Part shown: in pieces, positions 10,101 to 23,900 of the stretch
Layout of the letters: each line of letters opens with the position of its first letter
Numbering within the stretch: the first letter of the stretch is position 1
Assembly (NCBI RefSeq): GCF_051020985.1
Contig: NW_027475143.1
Span: forward strand, 744,001 to 808,000
Reading direction: 5' to 3'
Length of the DNA stretch: 64,000 nucleotides
From: Nomia melanderi
Lineage: Eukaryota > Arthropoda > Insecta > Hymenoptera > Halictidae
Made by a program: the position numbers and the translations under genes
Notes under the pieces: generated by a model
What the model was told of the DNA's origin: nothing
Seen by the model: only the letters and a program-made list of their open reading frames with translations
The model's database searches: none

Positions 10101-11725
10101 CGAGAATACTACAGTCTCATGCGGCCGGACACTCAGGGTCTGGGGAAAATCCAATATATATCTGGTGATATCTCGGGTCCTATTACAGATAGCGAAATAA
10201 ATCAAAGTGCATTGTCTGTTGGAGGCCCTGGCGCATGAATCTGTGCAGCGGGAACGACCTCGAACCACCAGGGGCCGAGAAAACCACCGTCTCATGGGGC
10301 CGGACACTCAGGGTCAGGGGAAAATCAAATATATATCCGGTGATATTTCGGGTGCTATTAGAGATAGCGCAATAAACGAAAGTGAATTATCTGCAGGAGG
10401 CCCTCGCGCATGAATCAGTGCAGCGGGAACGACCTCGGACCACCAGGGGCCGAGAAAACCACCGTTTCATGGGGCCGGACACCCAGAGTCAGGGGAAAAT
10501 CCAATATATATCTGGTGATATCTCGGGTGCTATTAGAGATAGCGCAATAAACCAATGTGAATTATCTGCAGGAGGCCCTGCTGCATGAATCTGGGAAGCG
10601 GGAACGTCCTCGGACCACCAGGGGCCGAGAACACCACCGTCTCATGGGGCCGGACACTCAGAGTCAGGGGAAAATCCAATATATATCTGGTGATATCTCT
10701 GGTGCTATTAGAGATAGCGCAATAAACGAAAGTGAATTATCTGCAGGAGGCCCTGGCGCATGAATCTGTGCAGCGGGAACGACCTCGGACCACCAGGAGC
10801 CGAGAAAACCACCGTCTCATTGGGCCGGACACTCAGGGTCAGGGAAAAATCCAATATATATCTGGTGATATCTCGGGTGCTATTAGAGATAGCGCAATAA
10901 ACCAAAGTGAGTTATCTGCAGGAGGCCCTGGCGCCTGAATCTGTGCAGCGGGAACGACCTCGGACCACCAGGGTCCGAAAAAACCAGAGTCTCATGGGGC
11001 CGGACACTCAGGGTCAGGGGAAAATCCAATATATATCTGGTGATATCTCGGGTGCTATTAGAGATAGCGCAATAAATCAAAGTGCATTGTCTGTAGGAGG
11101 CCCTGGCGCATGAATCTGTGCAGCGGGATCGACCTCGGACCACCAGGGTCCGAGAAAACCACCGTCTCATGGGGCCGGACACTCAGGGTCAGGGGAAAAT
11201 CCAATATATATCTGGTGATATCTCGGGTGCTATTATAGATAGCGCAATAAACCAAAGTGAGTTATCTGTAGGAGGCCCTGGCGCATGAATCTGTGCAGCG
11301 GGAACGACCTCGGACCACCAGGCGCCGAGAAAACCAGCGTCCCGAGGGGCCGGACACTTAGGGTCAGTGAAAAATCCAATATATATCTGGTGATATCTCG
11401 GGTGCTATTACAGATAGCGCAATAAATCAAAGTGAATTATCTGCAGGAGGCCCTGGCGCATGAATCTGTGCAACGGGAACGACCTCGGACCACCAGGGGC
11501 CGAAAAAACCACAGTCTCATGGGGCCGGACACTCAGGGTCAGGGAAAAATCCAATCTATATCTGGTGATATCTTGGGTGCTGTTAGAGATAGCGCAATAA
11601 ACCAAAGTGAATTATCTGCAGGAGGCCCTGGCGCATGAATCTGTGCAGCAGGAACGACCTCGGACCCGTAGGGGCCGAGAAAATCACCGTCTCATGGGGC
11701 CGGACAGTCAGGGTCAGGGAAAAAT
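7176..11725 (+). repeat. H2: complete 26-monomer HOR (4,550 bp)
   Basis: It starts with the monomer containing GTGAAGCGGGAACGACCTGG and GGGGCCGTGAAAACC, which serves as the unit marker; the marker returns at 11816, exactly 4,550 bp later. Class order by the 54-70 segment is A A B B A A A C D C B A B A (T+B) B A A C D C B A B (T+B) B, where C has AACGAAAG, D has CCAATGTG and T+B has AATCAAAGTGAATT. No indel occurs. Private changes against H5 include GGGAAAGACC at 7801 and CCACTAGGGG at 8341. Confidence 0.85.
8401..9275 (+). repeat. Nested 11-monomer duplicate inside the 26-mer (partner 10326-11200)
   Basis: The five-monomer run C-D-C-B-A at 8401-9275 recurs at 10326-11200, a shift of 1,925 bp (11 monomers). 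It includes the CGTTTCATGG / CACCCAGAGTC monomer, the GGGAAGCGGG monomer and the GGCGCCTGA monomer. Small differences (CCTTGGCGC versus CCCTGCTGC, GAGAAAACC versus GAGAACACC) show that this duplication is older than the 26-mer copies, since every H unit carries both versions in the same order. Confidence 0.75.
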
Positions 11726-13300
11726 CCTATATATATCTGGTGATATCTTGGGTGCTATTAGAGATAGCGCAATAAATCAAAGTGCATTGTCTGTAGGAGG
11801 CCCTGGCGCATGAATCTGTGAAGCGGGAACGACCTGGGACCACCAGGGGCCGTGAAAACCACCGTCTCATGGGGCCGGACACTCTGGGTCTGGGAAAAAT
11901 CCAATATATATGTGGTGATATCTCGGGTGCTATTACAGATAGCGCAATAAATCAAAGTGCATTGTCTGTAGGAGGCCCTGGCGCATGAATCTGTGCAGCG
12001 GGAACGACCTCGGACCACCAGGGGCCGAGAAAATCACCGTCTCAGGGGGCCGGACTCTCATGGTCAGGGAAAAATCCAATATATATCTGGTGATATCTCG
12101 GGTGCTATTACAGATAGCGCAATAAACCAAAGTGAATTATCTGCAGGAGGCCCTGGCGCATGAATCTGTGCAACGGGAACGACCTCGGACCACCAGGAGC
12201 CGAGAAAACCACAGTCTCATGGGGCCGGACACTCAGGGTCAGGGGAAAATCCAATATATATCTGGTGATATCTCGGGTGCTATTAGAGATAGCGCAATAA
12301 ACCAAAGTGAATTATCTGCAGGAGGCCCTGGCGCATGAATCTGTGCAGCGGGAACGACCTCGGTCCACCAGGGGCCGAGAAAACCACCGTCTCATGGGGC
12401 TGGACACTCAGGGTGAGGTAAATATCCAATATATATCTGGTGATATCTCGGGTGCTATTACAGATAGCGCAATAAATCAAAGTGCATTGTCAGTAGGAGG
12501 CCGTGGCGCATGAATCTGGGCAGCGGGAACGACCTCGGACCACCAGGGGCCGAGAAAACCACCGTCTCATGGGGCCGGACACTCAGGGTCAGGGGAAAAT
12601 CCAATATATATCTGGTGATATTTCGGGTGCTATTAGAGATAGCGCAATAAATCAAAGTGCATTGTCTGTAGGAGGCCCTGGCGCATGAATCATTGCAGCG
12701 GGAACGACCTCGGACCACCAGGGGCCGAGAATACTACAGTCTCATGCGGCCGGACACTCAGGGTCTGGGGAAAATCCAATATATATCTGGTGATATCTCG
12801 GGTCCTATTACAGATAGCGAAATAAATCAAAGTGCATTGTCTGTAGGAGGCCCTGGCGCATGAATCTGTGCAGCGGGAACGACCTCGAACCACCAGGGGC
12901 CGAGAAAACCACCGTCTCATGGGGCCGGACACTCAGGGTCAGGGGAAAATCCAATATATATCTGGTGATATTTCGGGTGCTATTAGAGATAGCGCAATAA
13001 ACGAAAGTGAATTATCTGCAGGAGGCCCTGGCGCATGAATCAGTGCAGCGGGAACGACCTCGGACCACCAGGGGCCGAAAAAACCACAGTCTCATGGGGC
13101 CGGACACTCAGGGTCAGGGAAAAATCCAATCTATATCTGGTGATATCTTGGGTGCTGTTAGAGATAGCGCAATAAACCAAAGTGAATTATCTGCAGGAGG
13201 CCCTGGCGCATGAATCTGTGCAGCAGGAACGACCTCGGACCCGTAGGGGCCGAGAAAATCACCGTCTCATGGGGCCGGACAGTCAGGGTCAGGGAAAAAT
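11726..13300 (+). repeat. H3: shortened 9-monomer HOR copy (1,575 bp), deletion derivative
   Basis: The first seven or so monomers follow H2. The unit then jumps to the last two monomers of the 26-mer and the unit marker returns at 13391, only 1,575 bp after 11816. Seventeen monomers are missing. The joining monomer has CAGTGCAGCGGG at 13041 (monomer-8 type) and CCGAAAAAACCACAG from 13075 (monomer-25 type). The exchange therefore took place between 13048 and 13079, an interval that spans dyad 1. Confidence 0.85.
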
Positions 13301-16300
13301 CCTATATATATCTGGTGATATCTTGGGTGCTATTAGAGATAGCGCAATAAATCAAAGTGCATTGTCTGTAGGAGGCCCTGGCGCATGAATCTGTGAAGCG
13401 GGAACGACCTGGGACCACCAGGGGCCGTGAAAACCACCGTCTCATGGGGCCGGACACTCTGGGTCTGGGAAAAATCCAATATATATGTGGTGATATCTCG
13501 GGTGCTATTACAGATAGCGCAATAAATCAAAGTGCATTGTCTGTAGGAGGCCCTGGCGCATGAATCTGTGCAGCGGGAACGACCTCGGACCACCAGGGGC
13601 CGAGAAAATCACCGTCTCAGGGGGCCGGACTCTCATGGTCAGGGAAAAATCCAATATATATCTGGTGATATCTCGGGTGCTATTACAGATAGCGCAATAA
13701 ACCAAAGTGAATTATCTGCAGGAGGCCCTGGCGCATGAATCTGTGCAACGGGAACGATCTCGGACCACCAGGAGCCGAGAAAACCACAGTCTCATGGGGC
13801 CGGACACTCAGGGTCAGGGGAAAATCCAATATATATCTGGTGATATCTCGGGTGCTATTAGAGATAGCGCAATAAACCAAAGTGAATTATCTGCAGGAGG
13901 CCCTGGCGCATGAATCTGTGCAGCGGGAACGACCTCGGTCCACCAGGGGCCGAGAAAACCACCGTCTCATGGGGCTGGACACTCAGGGTGAGGTAAATAT
14001 CCAATATATATCTGGTGATATCTCGGGTGCTATTACAGATAGCGCAATAAATCAAAGTGCATTGTCAGTAGGAGGCCGTGGCGCATGAATCTGGGCAGCG
14101 GGAACGACCTCGGACCACCAGGGGCCGAGAAAACCACCGTCTCATGGGGCCGGACACTCAGGGTCAGGGGAAAATCCAATATATATCTGGTGATATTTCG
14201 GGTGCTATTAGAGATAGCGCAATAAATCAAAGTGCATTGTCTGTAGGAGGCCCTGGCGCATGAATCATTGCAGCGGGAACGACCTCGGACCACCAGGGGC
14301 CGAGAATACTACAGTCTCATGCGGCCGGACACTCAGGGTCTGGGGAAAATCCAATATATATCTGGTGATATCTCGGGTCCTATTACAGATAGCGAAATAA
14401 ATCAAAGTGCATTGTCTGTAGGAGGCCCTGGCGCATGAATCTGTGCAGCGGGAACGACCTCGAACCACCAGGGGCCGAGAAAACCACCGTCTCATGGGGC
14501 CGGACACTCAGGGTCAGGGGAAAATCCAATATATATCTGGTGATATTTCGGGTGCTATTAGAGATAGCGCAATAAACGAAAGTGAATTATCTGCAGGAGG
14601 CCCTGGCGCATGAATCAGTGCAGCGGGAACGACCTCGGACCACCAGGGGCCGAGAAAACCACCGTTTCATGGGGCCGGACACCCAGAGTCAGGGGAAAAT
14701 CCAATATATATCTGGTGATATCTCGGGTGCTATTAGAGATAGCGCAATAAACCAATGTGAATTATCTGCAGGAGGCCTTGGCGCATGAATCTGGGAAGCG
14801 GGAACGACCTCGGACCACCAGGGGCCGAGAAAACCACCGTCTCATGGGGCCGGACACTCAGAGTCAGGGGAAAATCCAATATATATCTGGTGATATCTCT
14901 GGTGCTATTAGAGATAGCGCAATAAACGAAAGTGAATTATCTGCAGGAGGCCCTGGCGCATGAATCTGTGCAGCGGGAACGACCTCGGACCACCAGGAGC
15001 CGAGAAAACCACCGTCTCATGGGGCCGGACACTCAGGGTCAGGGAAAAATCCAATATATATCTGGTGATATCTCGGGTGCTATTAGAGATAGCGCAATAA
15101 ACCAAAGTGAGTTATCTGCAGGAGGCCCTGGCGCCTGAATCTGTGCAGCGGGAACGACCTCGGACCACCAGGGTCCGAAAAAACCACAGTCTCATGGGGC
15201 CGGACACTCAGGGTCAGGGGAAAATCCAATATATATCTGGTGATATCTCGGGTGCTATTAGAGATAGCGCAATAAATCAAAGTGCATTGTCTGTAGGAGG
15301 CCCTGGCGCATGAATCTGTGCAGCGGGAACGACCTCGGACCACCAGGAGCCGAGAAAACCACCGTCTCATTGGGCCGGACACTCAGGGTCAGGGAAAAAT
15401 CCAATATATATCTGGTGATATCTCGGGTGCTATCAGAGATAGCGCAATAAACCAAAGTGAGTTATCTGCAGGAGGCCCTGGCGCCTGAATCTGTGCAGCG
15501 GGAACGACCTCGGACCACCAGGGTCCGAAAAAACCACAGTCTCATGGGGCCGGACACTCAGGGTCAGGGGAAAATCCAATATATATCTGGTGATATCTCG
15601 GGTGCTATTAGAGATAGCGCAATAAATCAAAGTGCATTGTCTGTAGGAGGCCCTGGCGCATGAATCTGTGCAGCGGGATCGACCTCGGACCACCAGGGTC
15701 CGAGAAAACCACCGTCTCATGGGGCCGGCCACTCAGGGTCAGGGGAAAATCCAATATATATCTGGTGATATCTCGGGTGCTATTACAGATAGCGCAATAA
15801 ATCAAAGTGAATTATCTGCAGGAGGCCCTGGCGCATGAATCTGTGCAACGGGGACGACCTCGGACCACCAGGGGCCGAGAAAACCACCGTCTCATGGGGC
15901 CGGACACTCAGGGTCAGGGGAAAATCCAATATATATCTGGTGATATCTCGGGTGCTATTATAGATAGCGCAATAAACCAAAGTGAGTTATCTGCAGGAGG
16001 CCCTGGCGCATGAATCTGTGCAGCGGGAACGACCTCGGACCCGTAGGGGCCGAGAAAATCACCGTCTCATGGGGCCGGACAGTCAGGGTCAGGGAAAAAT
16101 CCTATATATATCTGGTGATATCTTGGGTGCTATTAGAGATAGCGCAATAAATCAAAGTGCATTGTCTGTAGGAGGCCCTGGCGCATGAATCTGTGCAGCG
16201 GGAACGACCTCGGACCACCAGGGGCCGAGAATACTACAGTCTCATGCGGCCGGACACTCAGGGTCTGGGGAAAATCCAATATATATCTGGTGATATCTCG

Positions 16301-17850
16301 GGTCCTATTACAGATAGCGAAATAAATCAAAGTGCATTGTCTGTTGGAGGCCCTGGCGCATGAATCTGTGCAGCGGGAACGACCTCGAACCACCAGGGGC
16401 CGAGAAAACCACCGTCTCATGGGGCCGGACACTCAGGGTCAGGGGAAAATCCAATATATATCCGGTGATATTTCGGGTGCTATTAGAGATAGCGCAATAA
16501 ACGAAAGTGAATTATCTGCAGGAGGCCCTCGCGCATGAATCAGTGCAGCGGGAACGACCTCGGACCACCAGGGGCCGAGAAAACCACCGTTTCATGGGGC
16601 CGGACACCCAGAGTCAGGGGAAAATCCAATATATATCTGGTGATATCTCGGGTGCTATTAGAGATAGCGCAATAAACCAATGTGAATTATCTGCAGGAGG
16701 CCCTGCTGCATGAATCTGGGAAGCGGGAACGTCCTCGGACCACCAGGGGCCGAGAACACCACCGTCTCATGGGGCCGGACACTCAGAGTCAGGGGAAAAT
16801 CCAATATATATCTGGTGATATCTCTGGTGCTATTAGAGATAGCGCAATAAACGAAAGTGAATTATCTGCAGGAGGCCCTGGCGCATGAATCTGTGCAGCG
16901 GGAACGACCTCGGACCACCAGGAGCCGAGAAAACCACCGTCTCATTGGGCCGGACACTCAGGGTCAGGGAAAAATCCAATATATATCTGGTGATATCTCG
17001 GGTGCTATTAGAGATAGCGCAATAAACCAAAGTGAGTTATCTGCAGGAGGCCCTGGCGCCTGAATCTGTGCAGCGGGAACGACCTCGGACCACCAGGGTC
17101 CGAAAAAACCAGAGTCTCATGGGGCCGGACACTCAGGGTCAGGGGAAAATCCAATATATATCTGGTGATATCTCGGGTGCTATTAGAGATAGCGCAATAA
17201 ATCAAAGTGCATTGTCTGTAGGAGGCCCTGGCGCATGAATCTGTGCAGCGGGATCGACCTCGGACCACCAGGGTCCGAGAAAACCACCGTCTCATGGGGC
17301 CGGACACTCAGGGTCAGGGGAAAATCCAATATATATCTGGTGATATCTCGGGTGCTATTATAGATAGCGCAATAAACCAAAGTGAGTTATCTGTAGGAGG
17401 CCCTGGCGCATGAATCTGTGCAGCGGGAACGACCTCGGACCACCAGGCGCCGAGAAAACCAGCGTCCCGAGGGGCCGGACACTTAGGGTCAGTGAAAAAT
17501 CCAATATATATCTGGTGATATCTCGGGTGCTATTACAGATAGCGCAATAAATCAAAGTGAATTATCTGCAGGAGGCCCTGGCGCATGAATCTGTGCAACG
17601 GGAACGACCTCGGACCACCAGGGGCCGAAAAAACCACAGTCTCATGGGGCCGGACACTCAGGGTCAGGGAAAAATCCAATCTATATCTGGTGATATCTTG
17701 GGTGCTGTTAGAGATAGCGCAATAAACCAAAGTGAATTATCTGCAGGAGGCCCTGGCGCATGAATCTGTGCAGCAGGAACGACCTCGGACCCGTAGGGGC
17801 CGAGAAAATCACCGTCTCATGGGGCCGGACAGTCAGGGTCAGGGAAAAAT
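13301..17850 (+). repeat. H4: complete 26-monomer HOR (4,550 bp)
   Basis: Monomer order is the same as H2, with the unit marker at 13391 and no indels. H4 carries a private GAACGATCTCGG at 13751. Its second half matches H6 and H7 better than H2 at the TCCGG-type monomer (16451). It is followed at 17851 by the first half of a normal unit start, but at about 17945 the expected GTGAAGCGGG is replaced by GTGCAGCGGG and the sequence turns into D1. Confidence 0.85.
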
Positions 17851-17944
17851 CCTATATATATCTGGTGATATCTTGGGTGCTATTAGAGATAGCGCAATAA
17901 ATCAAAGTGCATTGTCTGTAGGAGGCCCTGGCGCATGAATCTGT

Positions 17945-20900
17945 GCAGCGGGAACGACCTCGGACCACCAGGGGCCGAGAAAACCACAGTCCCATGGGGC
18001 CGGACACTCAGGGTGAGGGGAAAATCCAATATATATCTGGTGATATCTTGGGTGCTGTTAGAGATAGCGCAATAAATCAAAGTGCATTGTCTGTAGGAGG
18101 CCCTGGCGCATGAATCTGGGCAGCGGGAACGACCTCGGACCACCAGGGGCCGAGAAGACCACCGTCTCATGGGGCCGGACACTCAGGGTCAGTGGAAAAT
18201 CCAAATATATATCTGGTGATATCTCGGGTGCTATTAGAGATAGCGCAATAAGCCAAAGGGAATTATCTGCAGGAGGCCCTGGCGCATGCATCTGTGCAGC
18301 GGGAACGACCTAGGACCACCAGGGGCCGAGAAAACCACCGTCTCATGGGGCCGGACACTCAGGGTAAGGGAAAAATCCAATATATATCTGGTGATATCTT
18401 GGGTGCTGTTAGAGATAGCGCAATAAATCAAAGTGCATTGTCTGTAGCAGGCCCTGGCGCATGAATCTGTGCAGCGGGAACGACCTCGGACCACCAGGGG
18501 CCGAGAAAACCACAGTCCCATGGGGCCGGACACTCAGGGTGAGGGGAAAATCCAATATATATCTGGTGATATCTCGGGTGCTATTAGAGATAGCGCAATA
18601 AACCAAACTGAATTATCTGCAGGAGGCCCTGGCGCATGAATCTGTGCAACGGGAACGACCTCGGACCACCAGGAGCCGAGAAAACCACAGTCTCATGGGG
18701 CCGGACACTCAGCGTCAGGGCAAAATCCAATATATATCTGGTGATATCTCGGGTGCTATTAGAGAAAGCGCAATAAATCAAAGTGAATTATCTGCAGGAG
18801 GCCCTGGCGCATGAATCTGTGCAGCGGGAACGACTTCGGTCCACCAGGGGCCGAGAAAACCACCGTCTCATGGGGCTGGCCACTCGGGGTGAGGGAAATA
18901 TCCAATATATATCTGGTGATATCTCGGGTGCTATTACAGATAGCGCAATAAATCAAAGTGCATTGTCAGTAGGAGGCCCTGGCGCATGAATCTGTGCAGC
19001 GGGAACGACCTCGGACCACCAGGTGCCGAGAAAACTACAGTCTCATGCGGCCGGACTCTCAGGGTCTGGGGAAAATCCAATATATATCTGGTGATATCTC
19101 GGTTCCTATTACAGATAGCGAAATAAATCAAAGTGCATTGTCTGTAGGAGGCCCTGGCGCATGAATCTGTGCAGCGGGAACGACCTCGGACCGCTAGGGG
19201 CGGAGAAAACCACCGTCTCATGGGGCCGGACACTCAGGGTCAGGGGAAAATTCAATATATATCTGGTGATATCTCGGATGCTACTAGAGATAGCGCAAGA
19301 AACCAATTGAGTTATCTGCAGGAGGCTCTGGCGCCTGAATCTGTGCAGCGGGAACGACCTCGGACCACCAGGGGCCGAAAAAACCACAGTCACATGGGGC
19401 CGGACACTCAGGGTCAGGGGAAAATCCAATATATATCTGGTGATATCTCGGGTGCTATTAGTGATACCGCAATAAACCAAAGTGATTTGTCTGCAAGAGG
19501 CCCTGGTGCATGAATCTGTGCAGCGGGAACGACCTCGGATCACCAGGGGCCGAGAAAACCACCATCTCATGGGGCCGGACACTCAGGGTCAGGGGAAAAT
19601 CCAATATATATCTGGTGATATCTCGGGTGCTATTAGTGATAGCGCAATAAACCAAAGTGAATTATCTGCAGGAGGCCCTGACGCATGAATCTGTGCAGCG
19701 GGAACGACCTCGGACCACCAGGGGCCGAGAAAACCACAGTCTCATGGGGCCGGACACTCAGGGTCAGGGGAAAATCCAATATATATATGGTGATATCTCG
19801 GGTGCTATTACAGATAGCGCAATAAATCAATCGCATTGTCTGTAGGAGGCCCTGGCGCATGAATCTGTGCAGCGGGAACGACCTCGGACCACCAGGGGCC
19901 GAGAAAACCACAGTCTCATGCGGCCGGACACTCAGGGTCTGGGGAAAATCCAATATATATCTGGTGATATCTCGGGTCCTATTACAGGTAGGGAAATAAA
20001 TCAAAGTGAATTATCTGCAGGAGGCCCTGGCGCCTGAATCTGTGCAGCGGGAACGACCTCGGACCACCAGGGGCCGAGAAAATCACCGTCTCATGGGGCC
20101 GGACTCTCATGGTCAGGGAAAAATCCAATATATATCTGGTGATATCTCGGGTGCTATTACAGATAGCGCAATAAACCAAAGTGAATGATCTGCAGGAGGC
20201 CCTGGCGCATGAATCTGTGCAACGGGAACGACCTCGGACCACCAGGAGCCGAGAAAACCACAGTCTCATGGGGCCGGACACTCAGGGTCAGGGCAAAATC
20301 CAATATATATCTGGTGATATCTCGGGTGCTATTAGAGATAGCGCAATAAACCAAAGTGAATTATCTGCAGGAGGCCCTGGCGCATGAATCTGTGCAGCGG
20401 GAACGACCTCGGTCCACCAGGGGCCGAGAAAACCACCGTCTCATGGGGCTGGACACACAGGGTGAGGTAAATATCCAATATATATCTGGTGATATCTCGG
20501 GTGCTATTACAGATAGCGCAATAAATCAAAGTGCATTGTCAGTAGGAGGCCGTGGCGCATGAATCTGGGCAGCGGGAACGACCTCGGACCACCAGGGGCC
20601 GAGAAAACCACCGTCTCATGGGGCCGGACACTCAGGGTCAGGGGAAAATCCAATATATATCTGGTGATATTTCGGGTGCTATTAGAGATAGCGCAATAAA
20701 TCAAAGTGCATTGTCTGTAGGAGGCCCTGGCGCATGAATCTGTGCAGCGGGAACGACCTCGGACCACCAGGGGCCGAGAAAACCACAGTCTCATGGGGCC
20801 GGACACTCAGGGTCAGGGGAAAATCCAATATATATCTGGTGATATCTCGGGTGCTATTAGAGATAGCGCAATAAACCAAAGTGAATTATCTGCAGGAGGC

Positions 20901-23900
20901 CCCGGCGCATGAATCTCTGCAACGGGAACGACCTCGGACCACCAGGGCCGAGAAAACCACAGTCTCATGGGGCCAGACACTCAGGGTCAGTGAAAAATCC
21001 AATATATATCTGGTGATGTCTTGGGTGCTATTAGAGATAGCGCAATAAACCAAAGTGAATTATCTGCAGGAGGCCCTGGCGCATGAATCTGTGCAGCGGG
21101 AACGACCTCGGACCTCCAGGGGCCGAGACATCCACCGTCTCATGCGGCCGGACACTCAGGGTCTGGGGAAAATCCAATATATATCTGGTGATATCTCGGG
21201 TCCTATTACAGATAGCGAAATAAATCAAAGTGCATTGTCTGTAGGAGGCCCTGGCGCATGAATCTGTGCAGCGGGAACGACCTCGGACCACCAGGGGCCG
21301 AGAAAACCACCGTTCATGGGGCCGGACACTCAGGGTCAGGGGAAAATCCAATATATATCTGGTGATATTTCGGGTGCTATTAGAGATAGCGCAATGAACG
21401 AAAGTGAATTATCTGCAGGAGGCACTGGCGCATGAATCAGTGCAGCGGGAACGACCTCGGACCACCAGGGGCCGAAAAACCACAGTCACATGGGGCCGGA
21501 CACTCAGGGTCAGGGGAAAATACCATATATATCTGGTGATATCTCGGGTGCTATTAGTGATAGCGCAATAAACCAAAGTGATTTGTCTGCAAGAGGCCCT
21601 GGTGCATGAATCTGTGCAGCGGGAACGACCTCGGACCACCAGGGGCCGAGAAAACCACCATCTCATGGGGCCGGACACTCAGGGTCAGGGGAAAATCCAA
21701 TATATATCTGATGATATCTCGGGTGCTATTACAGATAGCGCAATAAATCAAAGTGCATTGTCTGTAGGAGGCCCTGGCGCATGATTCTATGCAGCGGGAA
21801 CGACCTCGGACCACCAGGGGCCGAGAAAATCACCGTCTCATGGGGCCGGACTGTAAGGGTCAGGGAAAAACCCAATATATATCTGGTGATATCTAGGGTG
21901 CTATTAGAGATACCGCAATAAACGAAAGTGAATTATCTGCAGGAGGCACTGGCGCATGAATCAGTGCAGCGGGAACGACCTCGGTCCACCAGGGGCCGAG
22001 AAAACCACCGTCTCATGGGGCTGGACACTCAGGGTGAGGGAAATATCCAATATATATCTGGTGATATCTCGGGTGCTATTTGAGATAGCGCAATAAACCA
22101 AGTGAGTTATCTGCAGGAGGCCCTGGCGCCTGAATCTGTGCAGCGGGAACGACCTCGGACCACCAGGGTCCGAAAAAACCACAGTCTCATGGGGCCGGAC
22201 ACTCAGGGTCAGGGGAAAATCCAATATATATCTGGTGATATCTCGGGTGCTATTACAGATAGCGCAATAAATCAAAGTGCATTGTCAGTAGGAGGCCGTG
22301 GCGCATGAATCAGGGCAGCGGGAACGACCTCGGACCACCAGGGGCCGAGAAAACCACCGTCTCATGGGGCCGGACACTCAGGGTCAGGGGAAAATCCAAT
22401 ATATATCTGGTGATATTTCGGGTGCTATTAGAGATAGCGCAATAAATCAAAGTGCATTGTCTGTAGGAGGCCCTGGCGCATGAATCTGTGCAGCGGGAAC
22501 GACCTCGGACCACCAGGGGCCGAGAAAACCACAGTCTCATGGGGCCGGACACTCAGGGTCAGGGGAAAATCCAATATATATCTGGTGATATCTCGGGTGC
22601 TATTAGAGATAGCGCAATAAACCAAAGTGAATTATCTGCAGGAGGCCCCGGCGCATGAATCTCTGCAACGGGAACGACCTCGGACCACCAGGGGCCGAGA
22701 AAACCACAGTCTCATGGGGCCAGACACTCAGAGTCAGTGAAAAATCCAATATATATCTGGTGATGTCTTGGGTGCTATTAGAGATAGCGCAATAAACCAA
22801 AGTGAATTATCTGCAGGAGGCCCTGGCGCATGAATCTGTGCAGCGGGAACGACCTCGGACCTCCAGGGGCCGAGACATCCACCGTCTCATGCGGCCGGAC
22901 ACTCAGGGTCTGGGGAAAATCCAATATATATCTGGTGATATCTCGGGTCCTATTACAGATAGCGAAATAAATCAAAGTGCATTGTCTGTAGGAGGCCCTG
23001 GCGCATGAATTTGTGCAGCGGGAACGACCTCGGACCACCAGGGGCCGAGAAAACCACCGTTCATGGGGCCGGACACTCAGGGTCAGGGGAAAATCCAATA
23101 TATATCTGGTGATATTTCGGGTGCTATTAGAGATAGCGCAATAAACGAAAGTGAATTATCTGCAGGAGGCACTGGCACATGAATCAGTGCAGCGGGAACG
23201 ACCTCGGACCACCAGGGGCCGAGAAAACCACCGTTTCATGGGGCCGGACACCCAGAGTCAGGGGAAATTCCAATATATATCTGGTGATATTTCGGGTGCT
23301 ATTAGAGATAGCGCAATAAACCAAAGTGCATTGTCTGTAGGAGGCCCTGGCGCATGAATTTGTGCAGCGGGAACGACCTCGAACCACCAGGGGCCGAGAA
23401 AACTACAGTCTCATGCGGCCGGACACTCAGGGTCTGCGGAAAATCCAATATATATCTGGTGATATCTCGGGTCCTATTACAGATAGGGAAATAAATCAAA
23501 GTGAATTATCTGCAGGAGGCCCTGGCGCATGAATCTGTGCAGCGGGAACGACCTCGGTCCACCAGGGGCCGAGAAAACCACCGTCTCATGGGGCTGGACA
23601 CTCAGGGTGAGGGAAATATCCAATATATATCTGGTGATATCTCGGGTGCTATTACAGATAGCGCAATAAATCAAAGTGCATTGTCAGTAGGAGGCCCTGG
23701 CGCATGAATCTGTGCAGCGGGAACGACCTCAGACCACCAGGGGCCGAGAAAACTACAGTCTCATGCGGCCGGACACTCAGGGTCTGGGGAAAATCCAATA
23801 TATATCTGGAGATATCTCGGTTCCTATTACAGATGGCGAAATAAATCAAAGTGCATTGTCTGTAGGAGGCCCTGCCGCATGAATCTGTGCAGCGGGAACG

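Noticed and set aside
19109..19582. 157-codon open frame on the minus strand as a possible gene
   Set aside because: It crosses a 174-bp monomer and consists of the same monomer translation two and a half times. Identical cases occur at 39051, 46819, 55217 and 56966.
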